Counted from the first letter of the stretch, positions 1 to 12,510 are shown. The stretch: DNA of 64,000 bases from Sweltsa coloradensis (GCA_024449915.1 JAMZAV010000967.1:161380-225379); one strand, 5' to 3'. The notes: generated by a model not told the origin, from the sequence alone. Numbers and translations are program-made.

Positions 1-864
1 TGTAAGACATTTAGTATTAGACCTTGTATTTTAATGCGTTTATGTCTTATTAATCATAAGTCTCATGTAGTTCAGTGAATACTATTAGTGACTATCACGA
101 CTTTCTCACGGACGAAAAATAGATATTTACAAATTATGAGTAAAAAACAGGGGAATTTTTATGTCATTGTAGATCCAATACATTATGTAGTAGAGGTTGA
201 GTCAGTTTTTTGTATTACGTATTGTAATTGCTCCTGTTTTGTATTCCTCTTGTGACTTTAGATGACATATTATGACAAGAACACTTTCCAAGATTTATGG
301 AATTATAACTTGTATCGTTTAATCGCAAACGGATATTGACGCTATTTGTCGTTTAAGTGTTATTGATGATGATTTTGAATCATTCACTCATTTATCATGA
401 CTCAATAAGTATCATTGAATAAAGTTCATCATTTTGTGTACTATTATGAGATGATAGTTTCTTACCCGTGACCAACTGCACTAGTTAAAAGAAGAATTTT
501 TAAAACGCATTATGTATTATGTATATTTAACGATTGTAAGTTTTAAGCTTTCAAGACCATTATTTATGTCCTTCCAATAAAACAAAATACTTGATTCAAT
601 TGTAATCGCTTGTTCGTTCACGTTGATGGAGGTCTTCAGGAGATATGTACAAGAATTAAGTACTAAAGTACCTATGTTTAACTTTTTTTTATCTTGAAAC
701 GTTCCTCTTTAATAAAATGTGATCTTTAAATCAAGAACGTTGGAAAGAAAGAAAAATGCAAGAGAAAAAAATTATTTTACTTTAATAAAATGTTTGTCTA
801 GAAATGTATACATTCAGTAAAGCACGTGGTATTGTTTTAAGCCTGCTCAGATCTATATAAAGCT
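1..864. other. A+T-rich sequence, nothing recognised
   Basis: I see no repeat, RNA gene or convincing coding frame here. Stop codons are dense in all frames and composition is uniformly A+T-rich. Confidence 0.5.
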
Positions 865-937
865 TAAATAAACAAATAAAATCATTCGTATTTTGAGTCT
901 ACCCACTCAGTCACATAACTGATTTTCAATGGGGCAC
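865..937 (-). mobile_element. S1 SINE, 3' tail fragment
   Basis: Read on the minus strand this is the S1 tail: a run near CCCCATTGAAAATCAG, the small inverted repeat CAGTTATGTGACTG, then GGGTAGACTC and an A+T-rich tail. It matches the tails at 12440-12510, 26590-26670, 35040-35104 and 40015-40075. The tRNA-like head and body are missing, so it is a 5'-truncated copy, as target-primed reverse transcription commonly leaves. Confidence 0.7.
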
Positions 938-3904
938 ATCGATGGTACGTGCGGTTATGCTGCTATGTATTCATGCCAGTGCTTCAAAGAGACATTGCGC
1001 GCGTAACTTGAATACAAATAGTTGTAAAATGCAAACACAGACATTTAAAAACAAATAGTTTCAAGTGTGGTAGGAACCTTGATTCTCTAAATGGTTACCT
1101 TGACATAGGCCTACTGGCAAACTTCTATAAGGTAATTATATAGTGAGTGATATTCTTGTTAACAGTTAAAAAACTATAATTATATATTTGCAACGTTTAA
1201 ACTTTTAATAACCGTGTCTTCAAGGAGATACTTGCAAAGTTAGTGTTTAAACGAAACTACGCGCATGATTCAAGTACGCTAAGATATTCATTCACAATTG
1301 GAGTATTCGCTGTTGTTCGCTGTCCCATAATAAATTTATTATTTAATACAAGAAAAGAGAAAATGTATTTTTTAATTAAATTTATTATTCAAACTTTACC
1401 CCTGTACAAGATTCAGTAATATTTAACTGCACAATATGTCTGTGTCGTTGTTTGACATGCATTTGTTCTCCCAGTTGAATTAATCCACGTATTATTATGT
1501 AAAGGAAATAATAATATTTAGATGCTACATTTGTTGTAGTTAAATAATTTCAACAATGCATTTAAAATATGTTTTGAGATTGTTGCTAAAATTTAGAAAA
1601 AATCTTCATAAAAAAGAGCCACGTTCAGTTTACGCCAACAACATTAGTTTATACAGCCAGGCTTTTTATTATATGATTAAAGCCCCATTTAGTAAATGAC
1701 AACCGGGCACAGAACAACGTTAATAAATTTAACTGCAACAGTTTAATTTACGACAAATTCAAACATAGATAAACACAAAGCGAAACAAACATGCAAGCAA
1801 GAAAAAGGACAATACATCTATGACCACACAACTTTATAATTATTATTTAACAACTCAATTAATCATCTTTTTGGAACCCAGACATTACAGTTCACTGTAT
1901 CCATATTTGAAGGACAAGAAAACCACCAAACTTAATTTTTTATCTCACATTAGTACTTAACAATGACTAATAAAATGAAATTATTTTGTCCTTGCTTCGT
2001 TTCCGTTTTGAGTAAATCGACAAAACAAAAAGCAAACAGTTTAAAATAACATGTGATTACATTCAACAATTACACTTTTACACGCAAGTAATTCTTTTGA
2101 AACTATTATATTTGAAAATTCCACTTCATGGCTCTCGTTGTAAAAAGCTAACTGAAATTTGAATCATTGAGTGTGAGATACTACTGTTATTACTGAAACG
2201 CTTTATATACGAAGATATATTTAAAAAATCACATGGCCTTGTTGAATTGTTACATTATTTGCATGTACTGTACCTCAATTTTCATTTGACATTAGATTTT
2301 CGTCTGCAAACATATTTAAATTTTCTAAATTGTCTTATATTTGTATTGTTAAGATTTGATGTCAATATTGTTAGACTATAGAATTATTTATTACTAAAAT
2401 TGAAAACAAATTAAATAAAAAAGAACTATTTCTTCAAATAATACAAATTAACTCTGATGATATTTGCTAATGTCTTGAACAATGATTTAGATGTTACCTA
2501 TCTACAACAATGTGTGTGATGTTACATCTTGGAAAACAATAATAGTAACTACTCTTCTAATTGATAACAAATTAAGACCTGGATTTAAATTATATTTAAG
2601 GATTTAAATTATAGGGCTAGTAAATAACCGTAGGATAAACTGAAATAATAATATTATTAAGTTGTGCTTTTTAACACAATATACTGGTATCAATATGATC
2701 ACTATTCTAGATTTTCAAATAAGGAAACCAATATAACTTTAAATCGTACATTATTATTATGGAAGGAAAAAGCCGCTGTCTTACAACACGGTGACGTTAC
2801 TTCCCCCATAATAACCAAAATACCACCAACCAATCTATTGTACGATCCACACAATTCCGTTCATTACAGACACGAAAGAAACCATCGCGGTCAAATCTTT
2901 CCTTCACATCAACAACAAACTTCCCAAAAAGTGAAATCATCACGTTTTAAATTCGGAAGTCGTTATTCTTAAGGGTATAACTTTTTACGAATACCGTTAA
3001 TTATGTCGTCGTAATGGACTTAATGTGACTAATGTAATCGTGAGAGAAAGTCGCGCATGCGTAGACGAGACTAGAGACAATGTAGTTCATCTTTCGGACA
3101 CAAATAGCTGTGAACTAATCTGGTCAGACGTTTTGTTTTGTTTCGTAATAACAATGCAGATTGCGACGATTCCCCATGTGTGGTGAAAGTGGTTCCCATA
3201 TAGTACCTATATGGACTGGCGTTCAGGCTGCAATATGCATAATATTGAGTTGATCAACGGTCAATGTTGGTAGGTCAATAAAATTGAAGAATTCGATTGT
3301 GGTAGGTTAAAATTTTAATATAGTTGTTGTTTAATGATATCGATTATAATATATATTGTAATATGGTAATGATTATTTAAATCAATATCAAAAGTTTAAT
3401 TAATATCGATAAATTAATACCTTACAAAACTTCGATTAATTTTTTAAATCGGGAAAAATTGGATAATTTTAATCGTTAAATAGAATGATTGTAATTGTAA
3501 TATAGGCCTATAGTGACAGGTATTGCGACTTTATTCTGTGTGTACAGTAAATCCTGACTTAACCATTTTTAACACCATCTTAAAATTAAAACCGTATAGG
3601 CCTACATACGCCTACAATGCACACATTTTGTCAACACATTTGAGGTAGGTATATATTTTCTAAAAAATGTCAACCCCAATTGGAGTTGTATTTTGTGTGA
3701 TTTCTATAATTTTCACTCTGTATATCAACATTTTGATTTTTAAGTATTTGGTTTTTAAATAACCCTTTGCTCAGATATTTATAAGGTAGACTTGCATAAT
3801 ATTTATTATTACACATAATAATCTGTGGATTCGAAGTACAAAGGCACCTATATATCAAAATATTATAGTGCGCACAATATCACGAATTAATTAAATTACT
3901 GGTC
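938..3904. other. A+T-rich sequence, no gene seen
   Basis: This block has no recognised gene or repeat. A 102-codon open frame at 2664-2972 (+) has low-complexity composition and no motif. At 3046-3060 the sequence CGCGCATGCG resembles an NRF1-type site, the only promoter-like hint. Confidence 0.4.
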
Positions 3905-3985
3905 CCGGATGTTCAATGGCTAAAAGACGTCCGCCTAGAAAGCTGAGGGCCCAGCTTCAGTCCCCGTCGGGGTTGAATATTCTAA
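3905..3985 (+). mobile_element. Degenerate tRNA-like SINE head
   Basis: An A-box-like GTTCAATGGCTAAAAG is followed about 45 nt later by a decayed B box (CTTCAGTCCCC) and then an A+T-rich tail. The arrangement resembles the S3 head at 23205-23270 (GGCTAAGG, then a GGG-rich arm, then GTTCGAACCC). The acceptor ends do not pair, so this is not a functional tRNA gene. Assignment to S3 is tentative. Confidence 0.4.
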
Positions 3986-5129
3986 TTCAAATTTTATTAC
4001 ATAAACAATTTCCACCTTAGGCATTGGTTTAACCCATATGAATAGCTAGTTATTTTGCATGTGTCTGTTTATAACAATCACCCCATTATTCACAATAAAA
4101 TATCCACCTCACAATACATTCACTTGATTCATGATCACAACCAAATCGATTTCTCTTCGAATGAACAGAATCAGGTTTGGTTGTTCTTTTAGTGGTCACT
4201 ATGTAGAATTATATTGTCTTGCCTTCCTGTCATGACCAACGCCTTTCTACCTCGTGCACGCTATGCAAATGAGTCATAAAGGCTATAGTTTTGTTTGATA
4301 ATATTCTCGTTCTAATGGTTATACAAACGTTCACTTTAAAAATATATTTAGGCTTACATAGTAATTTAACTTATTTTTTAAAAATAAGAAAAAGAGAAAA
4401 TATTTTTAAGACCAGGCATGCTCAATATTTTACTTCTTTGCATTGTGAATATAGTAATAATTTAAATTCATTTTTTATATACACATAGACATTATTCTTT
4501 TTTTTTACTCTTTATTACAAAACTTTAGTATTTAAACACGAATGTACTAACAGTGACGTATGGGTTAAAGCCACCAAAAAATTCAGTTTAGTTATTTCTT
4601 ACAAAAGCAAAACATCATAAGATAGTAAACTTAAATTAAAAACTTGACTTATCCTGTGTTAAGCCATATTTAATTTCAAATGGGTAATTATAATATGTTT
4701 TTGAACGAACAAAAAACTTTAAAAAGTACATATAGCGAGTCATAAACAATGAAAACATTTTATATCCGTTTGCGACGGATTTGGAACTTAAATAAAGCAT
4801 GTCCATTTATAGCTCACATGTTCATAAAACGTGTAAATACATTTAAACCTGATTTCCAAAAAATGTTGTGTAATAAGTCAACACTCGTTAAACATTAATA
4901 TCCTGTTTACAATAGATGTTTTCAACGCAAATATTTGCATTTTTAATTACTTTTGTGCAAATGCGTGTCATTTTTAACATTCTTACTGAGAGTTTATGCT
5001 ATCACGTTCTGAACTTAAATATAAATTTGTCCCGCAGTGAAGCTATTAAACTTTCCATTTTAAATGTTTTTAAAGAGACAACGAACTCTACCAAACCGGA
5101 TACTTAAGAGTTTCATGATTCCCATGAGA
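3986..5129. other. A+T-rich sequence, nothing recognised
   Basis: Two short open frames (4291-4488 and 4916-5107, both +) are phenylalanine/leucine/asparagine-rich as expected by chance in A+T-rich DNA. No repeat family was recognised. Confidence 0.4.
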
Positions 5130-5265
5130 AACCGATGTCTAGTGTTAAATGCATGCCCCTCTTCACATGTCTAATTAGGAATATGAGTAGTAAAGGAAGT
5201 GTTCAAGGGTTGTTTTAGAAGACTCAATCTCTTGTATAAGAAATAATGACTGAAGAAAAAGAAAC
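5130..5265 (-). mobile_element. S2 SINE, decayed copy without head
   Basis: Minus-strand S2 body. It keeps the GATTGAGTCTTC segment (seen as GAAGACTCAATC), the decayed CAGCCCTC segment, and the GAGGGGCATGCAT segment near the 3' end. The tRNA-like head is lost or unrecognisable. The best reference copies are 11252-11490 (-) and 11824-12005 (+). Confidence 0.65.
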
Positions 5266-6586
5266 CATAATAACTAGGAATTTAAAAACACCAGAAATAC
5301 AAATAAACTCAATTGTATACATTACATTTTTATACATTACAACCCAAATTTGCCATTTCAAAATTTAATTTTAAGGGGAGAAGAAGTTTTTTATGCTCGG
5401 CACATTCCTTGGCCTGCAGCCATAAATCATTGCATTTGAATATAACTTGGCATAATTGATAATAAAAAACGTCTGTACGCCCCTAATATATCTTTAAAAA
5501 TTTATCATAAATCAGTCAGAAAATGAATAGTTATTTCATTTGTGTTTTAACCATTTTGACGGATTCTAAATTATAGAAAATTAATTATATTTTTGTTTAT
5601 GTTTTATTATCAGTTTATAAAAAAGTGCTTAAGGTGACTTCATTGTATTTTTTTTTACACAATTATGTAAAATTACAAACAGCTGGGACTAAAATTGTTC
5701 AAGAAATTTAAACAGCGTAAAATGAGCATGTCGGCCTACTCTTAATTAAAATTATTTTCCCGGATCTCTTTTTCACAATAAAAACCACATGAAAACGTGC
5801 ATATTTTATATTTTCAATGCGTTCACAGAGGTGTGATCAAAAACACCTATCCTTACATTTTTAGTCACTTCCTGGGTGCAGGCTTTTAAAGATAGTGCCA
5901 AACACCAAACATGTCTCGCACCTAATGTAAATCACTCAACAACAATCTATGCTAATAAACTGCGGTGGTCCTGATGTCAACAATAGGATGTACATAATAA
6001 GGTAGCTGAAGGTTAAACCCGCCCTGACTTAACAAGAGGTGTGCCCTGTAACAACGACAATGTAATAGCCTAGTCGCGTAATGACACATCCTAGATAATT
6101 ATTATTCTAGCCCACAGCAATGGGCTACGAGATCTATGATTGATGATGTGATGATGTATGATTCCATTTCTGGCGGTGTCTAAAACATCGCGAATTATCA
6201 TTTGAGATGTGGGATGGTGATGGGTAATTGGTGGGTGGGGGTTTGGGATGACAATGGGTTTTTCGTTCTGTCCAAAATAGGTCGGTAATCTTGTATGTCT
6301 GCTTCCGTGTTGTTGTTTTGGTATGTGCGGTGGTCACTAAGATAATGTTTATGTAAGAACGAGATAATAAAATGTATTATTTACATGTACGATTAATGAT
6401 AGGCAGTTGCTTGTCAATTGGAAGAAAATTTCAAACATGACAGCCAAATACTATAGTCAAAATATATTAATTGAATTTTTAAAAGTGAGTGCAAATGTGA
6501 AATGGCTCTCGTGTTAGTTTAAATAGATCAAATTCAATTCTATCAATTGAGACTTTTAAAATAATTTTTTACTCAATTTTTTTTTT
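5266..6586. other. A+T-rich sequence, nothing recognised
   Basis: No repeat family is recognised. A G/T-rich patch at 6130-6340, with short TGATGATG runs, gives a small minus-strand open frame (6134-6337) that looks like chance. Confidence 0.4.
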
Positions 6587-6750
6587 AAATTTATTTATTT
6601 AACGTCTATCCTATTCAGTTAAAAAACTGATTTATAAAGGAGGACAACTAAATAATCTAATAACATAAATGCAGACACAGCAATGAACTATAGTTAAGTA
6701 AATATTTGAAATAGTAACATTACAACAACAATGCTTCAAAACACAACGAT
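6587..6750 (-). mobile_element. L1x: 3' end of a probable non-LTR retrotransposon
   Basis: The reverse complement of this segment aligns almost without gaps over about 160 bp to 49565-49730 (+). Shared blocks include GCATTGTTGTTGTAATG, TATTTACTTAACTRTAG, GTTGTCCTCCTTTRTAAATC and then CAGTTTTTTAACTGAATAGG, ending in an AAATAAAT tail. A sharp end followed by a short AAAT repeat is typical of a LINE 3' terminus. No reverse transcriptase remnant is present, so the parent clade is unknown. Confidence 0.65.
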
Positions 6751-7591
6751 TTTGATAACAAATAAAAAGGATATTTAAACTTATTATTTAAGAATTGTGT
6801 TAATTAATTATTATTGCTAACGGTAATGTTGATGAAAAATGAAATATGTGTGGTGGAGTTAGTTTTTTAAATTTAAAACTAAATTTTCACAAAATGAATC
6901 AACCTATTTATAAAGTACAGTTCGATATATTATATACATTTCTTCTAAACTTAACAGAATTTACAGTTTTTTTAATACTTCGTATTAGTACATTGTTATA
7001 AGTTAGGAAATCGGTGTTTTAAAGTATTATTATTAGTATTTAAAATGTACACATTACTTTACTATTAAGCATATAAAATCTGGTTTTGGTTTGCAATGTT
7101 TTCTTTTCCAATTCACTTGTTTGCTGTTGTTTGTTGATGGTTAACATTAAAATATTCGTCTCTAAACAATATAGCAACGTAGCATTACGAACCACGGGTG
7201 TGCTGTACGTTCTTCTTCAAGATTAACATTATGCAGAGCTCGTCGTGAGTGACGAGAGATTGTGACGAGCATTCGGCATTCCGGTCACAAAGGGGACCAA
7301 CACGTCGCACGACGAACAATTATCGTGAGTGACAAGGAGGAAGACAATTAGTCACAGGTTTTAAATAAAGAGATGACACGAGGATTTTTACCTGATGACA
7401 ATTTTCTTCGTGATAAAGGTCTTAAACGAAACGTAGTAAATTTAAACTTAATCCTTCTCTCCCACGGTTGCTTTTATAATGTACGACTATGGATATTTTA
7501 TGTACAGATGGTCATTCGTTCTCTATTGTATTTTATTTATAAAATTATTGTATAATCAGACAAAACAAAAATTTCATTTTTTAAATTTCTT
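6751..7591. other. A+T-rich sequence with a short direct repeat
   Basis: Mostly featureless. At 7235-7340 the sequence is less A+T-rich and contains GTCGTGAGTGAC and ATCGTGAGTGAC about 80 nt apart, a possible remnant of a small duplicated or inserted element. The open frame at 7373-7555 (+) is not convincing. Confidence 0.35.
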
Positions 7592-7774
7592 GTAGGAAAC
7601 CAGCCCAGGATTCAATGCATTCCCATCTTCATATTGGAGTTTGAAAGATGAAAACAGATTGCTATTGGGGGCAATTGATCACGAAGGGTTAGATCAGGAA
7701 GAGTATTTGGTCCAATCGAGTACACTATGGGATAATTTAGTAGCAGAGCAGCATGAAAAGCTAAACTTATTTTG
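7592..7774 (+). CDS. Possible terminal exon, partly SINE-derived
   Basis: After a T-rich stretch and an AG acceptor (TTCTTGTAG, ending 7594 or just after), a frame runs open for about 60 codons to TGA at 7772-7774. It reads in part SSYWSLKDENRLLLG and later EYLVQSSTLWDNLVAEQ. The first ~19 codons overlap antisense S2 tail; the rest is the ~120-nt coding-like part of the insertion into that SINE. Composition is protein-like (E, D, L, Q, charged) rather than the N/K/F/I bias of nearby chance frames. I recognise no family and see no upstream exon. It may be chance. Confidence 0.2.
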
Positions 7775-8032
7775 AAGTGCAGTATCTGGAACTTTAAATA
7801 TGAATCAACTATAACAAGTTGTATTGAGAGAGATTTTGGAGTAAAGTTTAATTATTTTTCTCATCAATTTAGTGAATGTCCGAGGGCTGTATAAAAGAAC
7901 TCAATCTCTGCATTCGCAATAGCGTCTGAAGGAAAACTAGGAAAAACTTTCGGTCAGGATTGCCGTTGGTGAATTGTTTACCGGTAATCTTTTGAATCAG
8001 AATTTCGCGCGTTTCGCATTAGCTACCTCTAT
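7592..8032 (-). mobile_element. S2 SINE, interrupted copy
   Basis: Minus-strand S2 in two pieces. 7592-7650 is the 3' part, matching the tail of the copy at 11252-11320. 7873-8032 is the body and head, with CCGAGGGCTGT, the ACTCAATCTCTGCATTCGC segment, GGTCAGGATTGCCG and a decayed tRNA-like head ending near GCATTAGCTAC. Between them lie about 220 bp absent from other copies. The GGTTTCCTACAAGAAAT 3' end also appears near 43400-43421, which supports the boundary. Confidence 0.6.
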
Positions 8033-10099
8033 CGTTTTTTTGGAGTTAGCTGTAGTGTGTGGTAGGGGGAGGTTGTTAATGTGAGGGGTAGTTGTAAAAA
8101 GTGGGTATTGTGTGCTCCCCTTATAACTACCCTTATAGATACACGGAAAACTTATAAGATCACGTTTTCATCCCTAATTAAGTACGTTTAAAAACTTGAT
8201 ATTAATTTTAACAAAACTGCTAGTATAAATATTTATATTAAGCGTTAAATGTTTATTCTTTTATAATAATATTAACCTATTCAGTGTATTTAAAGTACTG
8301 ATTATGTACCGTTTATTAAAAACAGCTTTTTTTTTTACATAAACCAAATTACAATTGTACTTTTAGTGTTAATTAATAATTGTACCCCACCTTCAGATTC
8401 ACTCTTACAAATACAATATAATTTAATATGTATGAACTATAATATTTGAAAAGAAATCAAGTGAATTGAATTGAATTGAATGTGTTTGCGTCTGCCTTTG
8501 TGTGTATCCAAGTGTTTTTTTTCTTTCTATTTTGCATACGTCTTTATGCTTTGTTGTGTATTTCTTTGCTAATTGTTCCACCTCACGTACGCAACACCCT
8601 ATGCATCACACAACCACTGCACTGCAAGGTTCTTGCACCAACAAACAACGGATGCGGTCACTATACACCATCCATTATAGGCGTTACGCCACCAATGCTA
8701 ATCAGATGACCCGTAATGAGGGCCAAAACTGACGTAACCGAATAGGTTTTAGCACGGTTCGGCCGGCCTCGGATTGTTTACCTAGTTAAAGTGTTTGTGC
8801 TAAGTACCACACTCGAATTGTTCAGTGGCTGTTTCGAAAATAAATCTTCGTAATTTGTATTGGGTTTTCTTATTGGTATGGTACCTCATTCACTACGCGC
8901 GAAGCTCAGATTTGGATGGTTGCTGAATCGAGACCTGCCATCAAAATCTCATTTGAATTTTGCCAGCATTCAAAATGTTAATGTTTGATTGGATAATCTC
9001 TTTCAATTGTTTTCGGGCTAGTTGTCCCTAATCAAGTTTCGTATTAGAATTAATATAAATTTTTCTTTAAATGAAAAAATAAGGTCTTAAAATATTAACA
9101 CAATATTTAACTTGTGTTGGTATTATTTGATCTACAAACAACACTGGTATTTTACTAAATGCATTTCCATAGTTTTAGCTGGCTGCTTATCGTAATAATG
9201 TGTGCCTATTTGTAAAATATATAACTGCTTGTGAGTTGATACATTTTTTTATCAATTGAAATTAAAAAATGGAGACAAAACTAAGAATACATTAATTTGT
9301 TTTCATTTCACATCCAAATTGCAATAAGATAACAATCACGACACAAGTTGAATTCTTTATCATTCTTTTTTTTCAGGTTCAAATTATAAATTAAATGTTT
9401 TTATCGATGGATCGTAAATATTTATTGGATGACCACTGGTTCCTTCGTACTAATTAGTACAAACCACATTTTAAAAAAATCAGTTGTCTAGACCAATTAC
9501 TACCTCTAATTATTTAGGAAGCTAATATAATGACCTTGTCGTGACATTTAATTTCTCGATAATTTACCTACCAAAAGCATTAACTTTGAGTTTATACCAC
9601 TATTAACAAACAATTTGTCAAACACGCACATTCGGCGCTTCACAAATACATATTCGTATTTGTATCCTCTTAATTCGATGTCATTAGTTAAAACATATTT
9701 TTCTTTTCCTCTCTCCGCTAAATAATTAATTCTCCATTTAAACATTATCTACGATTGTTTAGTAATCAGTACAGCTTCGGTTTTTCAAGGTTGTCTTCTT
9801 GATCACATAACAATAATTACGAAGCGTAATTAGTCTGAGAATGTGTGATATTAAACTATCTTATCTTCATACAGATATTTCTCGTTAGCTTTGAGCTCAG
9901 CTAGCGCTAACGATGCTATTAAATGCGGTGTATACTTTGTGAAGATGAGGATTTCCGCATTTACTTCAAAGCAGAGGTATAATTTCCATAGCTTGATAAA
10001 ACATCAGTTTGTGGGAATGGAAATCCCGATGTTGGGAAATTGAAACTAAAACAAATTACATTCAGGGGTTCATTTCAATGTCTGTCATTTCTCAGTGTG
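8033..10099. other. A+T-rich sequence, nothing recognised
   Basis: A (GAATT)n run lies at 8462-8480. Two overlapping open frames near 8476-8732 (+) are in different frames over a slightly less A+T-rich patch and have no motif. No repeat family is identified. Confidence 0.4.
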
Positions 10100-10240
10100 T
10101 GGTAGCTACTGATCTGTGGTTGGACGTTGTTAGAGCGTCGAAGGCGTCGGTGCCGATAGGTTTTGCCTAATTTGTATGCTTTATATTTAAGTCCCCCACT
10201 GAAAATAAGTAATTTAACTGAGTAGGTAGACTTTTATTGA
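10100..10240 (+). mobile_element. S1 SINE, decayed 3' half
   Basis: The S1 signature GTCCCCCACTGAAAATA is followed by a decayed AGTAATTTAACTGAGTAGG hairpin and then GTAGACTTTTATT. Just upstream, GCGTCGAAGGCGTCGGTGCC resembles the GATTGCGTCGGGGCC segment of the intact copy at 60391-60830. Older and more diverged than the copies at 12.1 and 60.4 kb. Confidence 0.6.
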
Positions 10241-10705
10241 CGGCCTTGTAAAGGTAGCAAGGGGTTTGGGTTACTGTAGCAGCTGTTGGTTCCCCTTATC
10301 GTCGAAGGCGAAAAATGTGGCATCACAAATTGTTATAAAATCTAAAAAAAGTTTTAAAAAATGTAAAATGCAGGAAAAGATGCGTGTATTATAGTGCTTT
10401 TATTTTTGTATGTGGTATCTATTATTTACCTTCCTCAAAAACTTGTGTATGCTATTTTCTTAGAATTTTATTTTACAATGTGGTCATAAAGGTTAATTTA
10501 ACATTTGGGAAATTAAAATGCAGATGTAAAATGCAAGATAACCATTCAAAATACATCAAAATATGAATGAATAAATCTAAATTTCAGACAAAAAATGTCA
10601 AATTGTCGTGTTAAAAAAAACTTTTTCATTAAAACATAACTCAAAACGCTATTTTTACGCATCTATAACAAGAAGCGAAATCGATTAATGGCTATATGCA
10701 ATCAG

Positions 10706-10718
10706 CCCCCCCCCCCCC
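10706..10718. repeat. Poly-C tract
   Basis: Thirteen consecutive C residues followed by GCGGCCG, in otherwise A+T-rich DNA. Similar tracts here mark F-element ends (for example 15046-15055 and 21418-21435), but no F body was recognised beside this one. Confidence 0.9.
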
Positions 10719-10839
10719 GCGGCCGACCACGACTCCGACCATGTATATTTGCCTACGGTTGCATCTTGTATAAACCAAAATGTCTAACCCCAAGTCAAGT
10801 ATGAGATAATCTGATAAAGATTGGTCTGTGAGTCCGAGA

Positions 10840-10925
10840 ACGAGAAGAGGATTCTCTCGCGTTTAGCGGAACAGGAAGTTGGCCATCTTTTATCTTCCGT
10901 CTGGCGGATTTCCCACAGATAAGAA
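10840..10925. promoter_or_regulatory. Possible TATA-less promoter-like cluster
   Basis: Within about 70 bp lie TCTCTCGCG (10853-10861), an ETS-like CAGGAAGT, a YY1-like TGGCCATCTT (AAGATGGCCA on the other strand) and CTTCCG. Such clusters are known from housekeeping promoters in animals. No transcript-like frame starts nearby, so function is inference. A similar but weaker group lies at 44095-44135. Confidence 0.2.
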
Positions 10926-11251
10926 CAAAAACTGGGTCGTTAATATCGGATGTTTTCAGCTACCGGTAACAATATTGTGCAACGTGCATTGGACATTGTT
11001 GTATGATTCGCTTCATTGCGGCAGTATTTCTTGGGGCGAGCGATGGAAAACATGATAATTATTCGATAAATAAATACTTAAATCGGTTAGGGCCTTTCTG
11101 TCTTCTTCTCACTCATCTTCTGATGTAATATGTTTTTATATGTTAATTATTATTTTAATTATTCAATGATTACACATAGTTTAGAAAATAAATAAAATAA
11201 AACACAATTATCATTATTTGAGTAAGTACATATTTATTTGTTTAAATTTTT

Positions 11252-11490
11252 CGTGGGAAGCCTGCCCAGGGTGCAATGCATGCCCCTCTTCAGGTGTCTA
11301 ACTGTATATTGGAGTTTGGACAATTGTGAAGAGATGCCCGAGGGCTGTTAAAGAAGACTCAATCGCCTGCATTCGCATTAACGACTGACTAAAGCCCCGG
11401 GAAAAACTTCAGTCAGGATTTCCGATCTCGACGGGATTCGAACCCGAAACCTTCCGAATTTGAGTCGCGCTTGAGCTAACACTGTCTGGG
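11252..11490 (-). mobile_element. S2 SINE, best full-length copy
   Basis: On the minus strand it begins with a tRNA-like head: A-box-like TTAGCTCAAGCGCG, then an anticodon-arm-like ACTCAAATTCGG, then a strong B box GGTTCGAATCC at about 11432-11442. The body follows with ATCCTGACTGAAG, GCGAATGCAGGCGATTGAG, AACAGCCCTCGGGCATC and CACAATTGTCC, ending GGCAGGCTTCCCACG. Internal A and B boxes imply RNA polymerase III transcription. No poly-A tail is evident. Confidence 0.8.
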
Positions 11491-11823
11491 GTGATAACAA
11501 ATCTGAATAATCCCAAATACGAGAGGTTGCCTGTTAGAATCCTGCAAGCATGTAATTATCAGCTTAGTGTTTTTTAAGTTTCTTAAGACATGGAGAATGG
11601 TGATTCCCTTGGTCCCTTGGCCTTTGTTCAACTTTTCTCATAGTCAACATTCCTATAGGTATAGTCATCTAAAGAGGAGTGCGCTTTAGCCTACATCAGG
11701 ACAAGTTTCTAAGGAAATTATATGTGTATTTTTTTATAATTGTATGCCTAGGGCCTAAGTGAAATAAAATTTATAATTGCTATCGCATTTATAGCTAATG
11801 ATTCAATGGAATAAATACTGACA

Positions 11824-12005
11824 GTGTTGGCTCGGGCGCTAAGCGCTCGACTCTGAATCGGGAGGTCCCGGGGTCGAATCCCGTCGAGACCGGCAAACCT
11901 GACTGAAGGTTTTTTCCGACGTTTTCCTCACTCGTTAAGGCGAATGCAAGGGATTGAGTCCTCTTAAACAGCCCTCGGACATCCCTTCACAATTTCCTAT
12001 CCGCA
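11824..12005 (+). mobile_element. S2 SINE, plus-strand copy
   Basis: The head reads GTTGGCTCGGGCGCTAAGCG, then GACTCTGAATCGGGAGG, then the B box GGGGTCGAATCCCG. The CTCTGAA loop resembles tRNA-Gln(CUG) and some tRNA-Lys, but the parent is unsettled. The body matches 11252-11490 (inverted), including AACAGCCCTCGGACATC and CACAATT, and diverges after 12000. The two copies lie about 330 bp apart in opposite orientation. Confidence 0.8.
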
Positions 12006-12147
12006 CATACCTAGTTACACCCTATAACAGGTTTCACACGATAAAATAAATTTTAAAAAAATTGAATAAATATTAATATTCATCTGTATTATTTCAGCCC
12101 TTGCAGCAACAAACATGGCTCCAATGACAGAACACTGGGATAATAAA

Positions 12148-12510
12148 GTCAGAAGTTTTTTAACTTCTGATTTGGACTTCAGTCCATCAGTTCGTGCCTT
12201 AGGAGTTTGTAAACGGTGACTTTGGAGCCGTCCTAGCAACGAAGCACATAATAAATTCAGAGTTGTTCTGAATCGGCCTTGTTGATTCTGGCGTTTATCC
12301 GCGGGTGTTCGCACTGTCCATACCACTGATTGCTATATTTCCCATTAAAAATATTGATCTTTGGTTGGTTATCGCTCACTCGTCGATTGCGTCGGGTCCT
12401 ACAGGGTAGGCTTAGTCGCTTTGATTTAAAGTCCCCCACTGAAAATCAGTTACATAACTGAGTGGGTAGACTCTAAATACAATTCATTTATTTACTTATT
12501 TTATTTAATA
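12148..12510 (+). mobile_element. S1 SINE, nearly full body, head missing
   Basis: Starts at GTCAGAAG and runs through AACTTCTGATTTGGACTT, GGAGCCGTCCTAGCAACGA, GTTGATTCTGGCG, CACTGTCCATACCACTG, GATTGCGTCGGG and CCCCCACTGAAAATCAG, ending in the hairpin, GTAGACTC and a TTTA-rich tail. It matches 60465-60830 closely throughout. The tRNA-Gly-like head of that copy is absent here. The antisense strand is open for about 100 codons in both copies. Confidence 0.85.
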
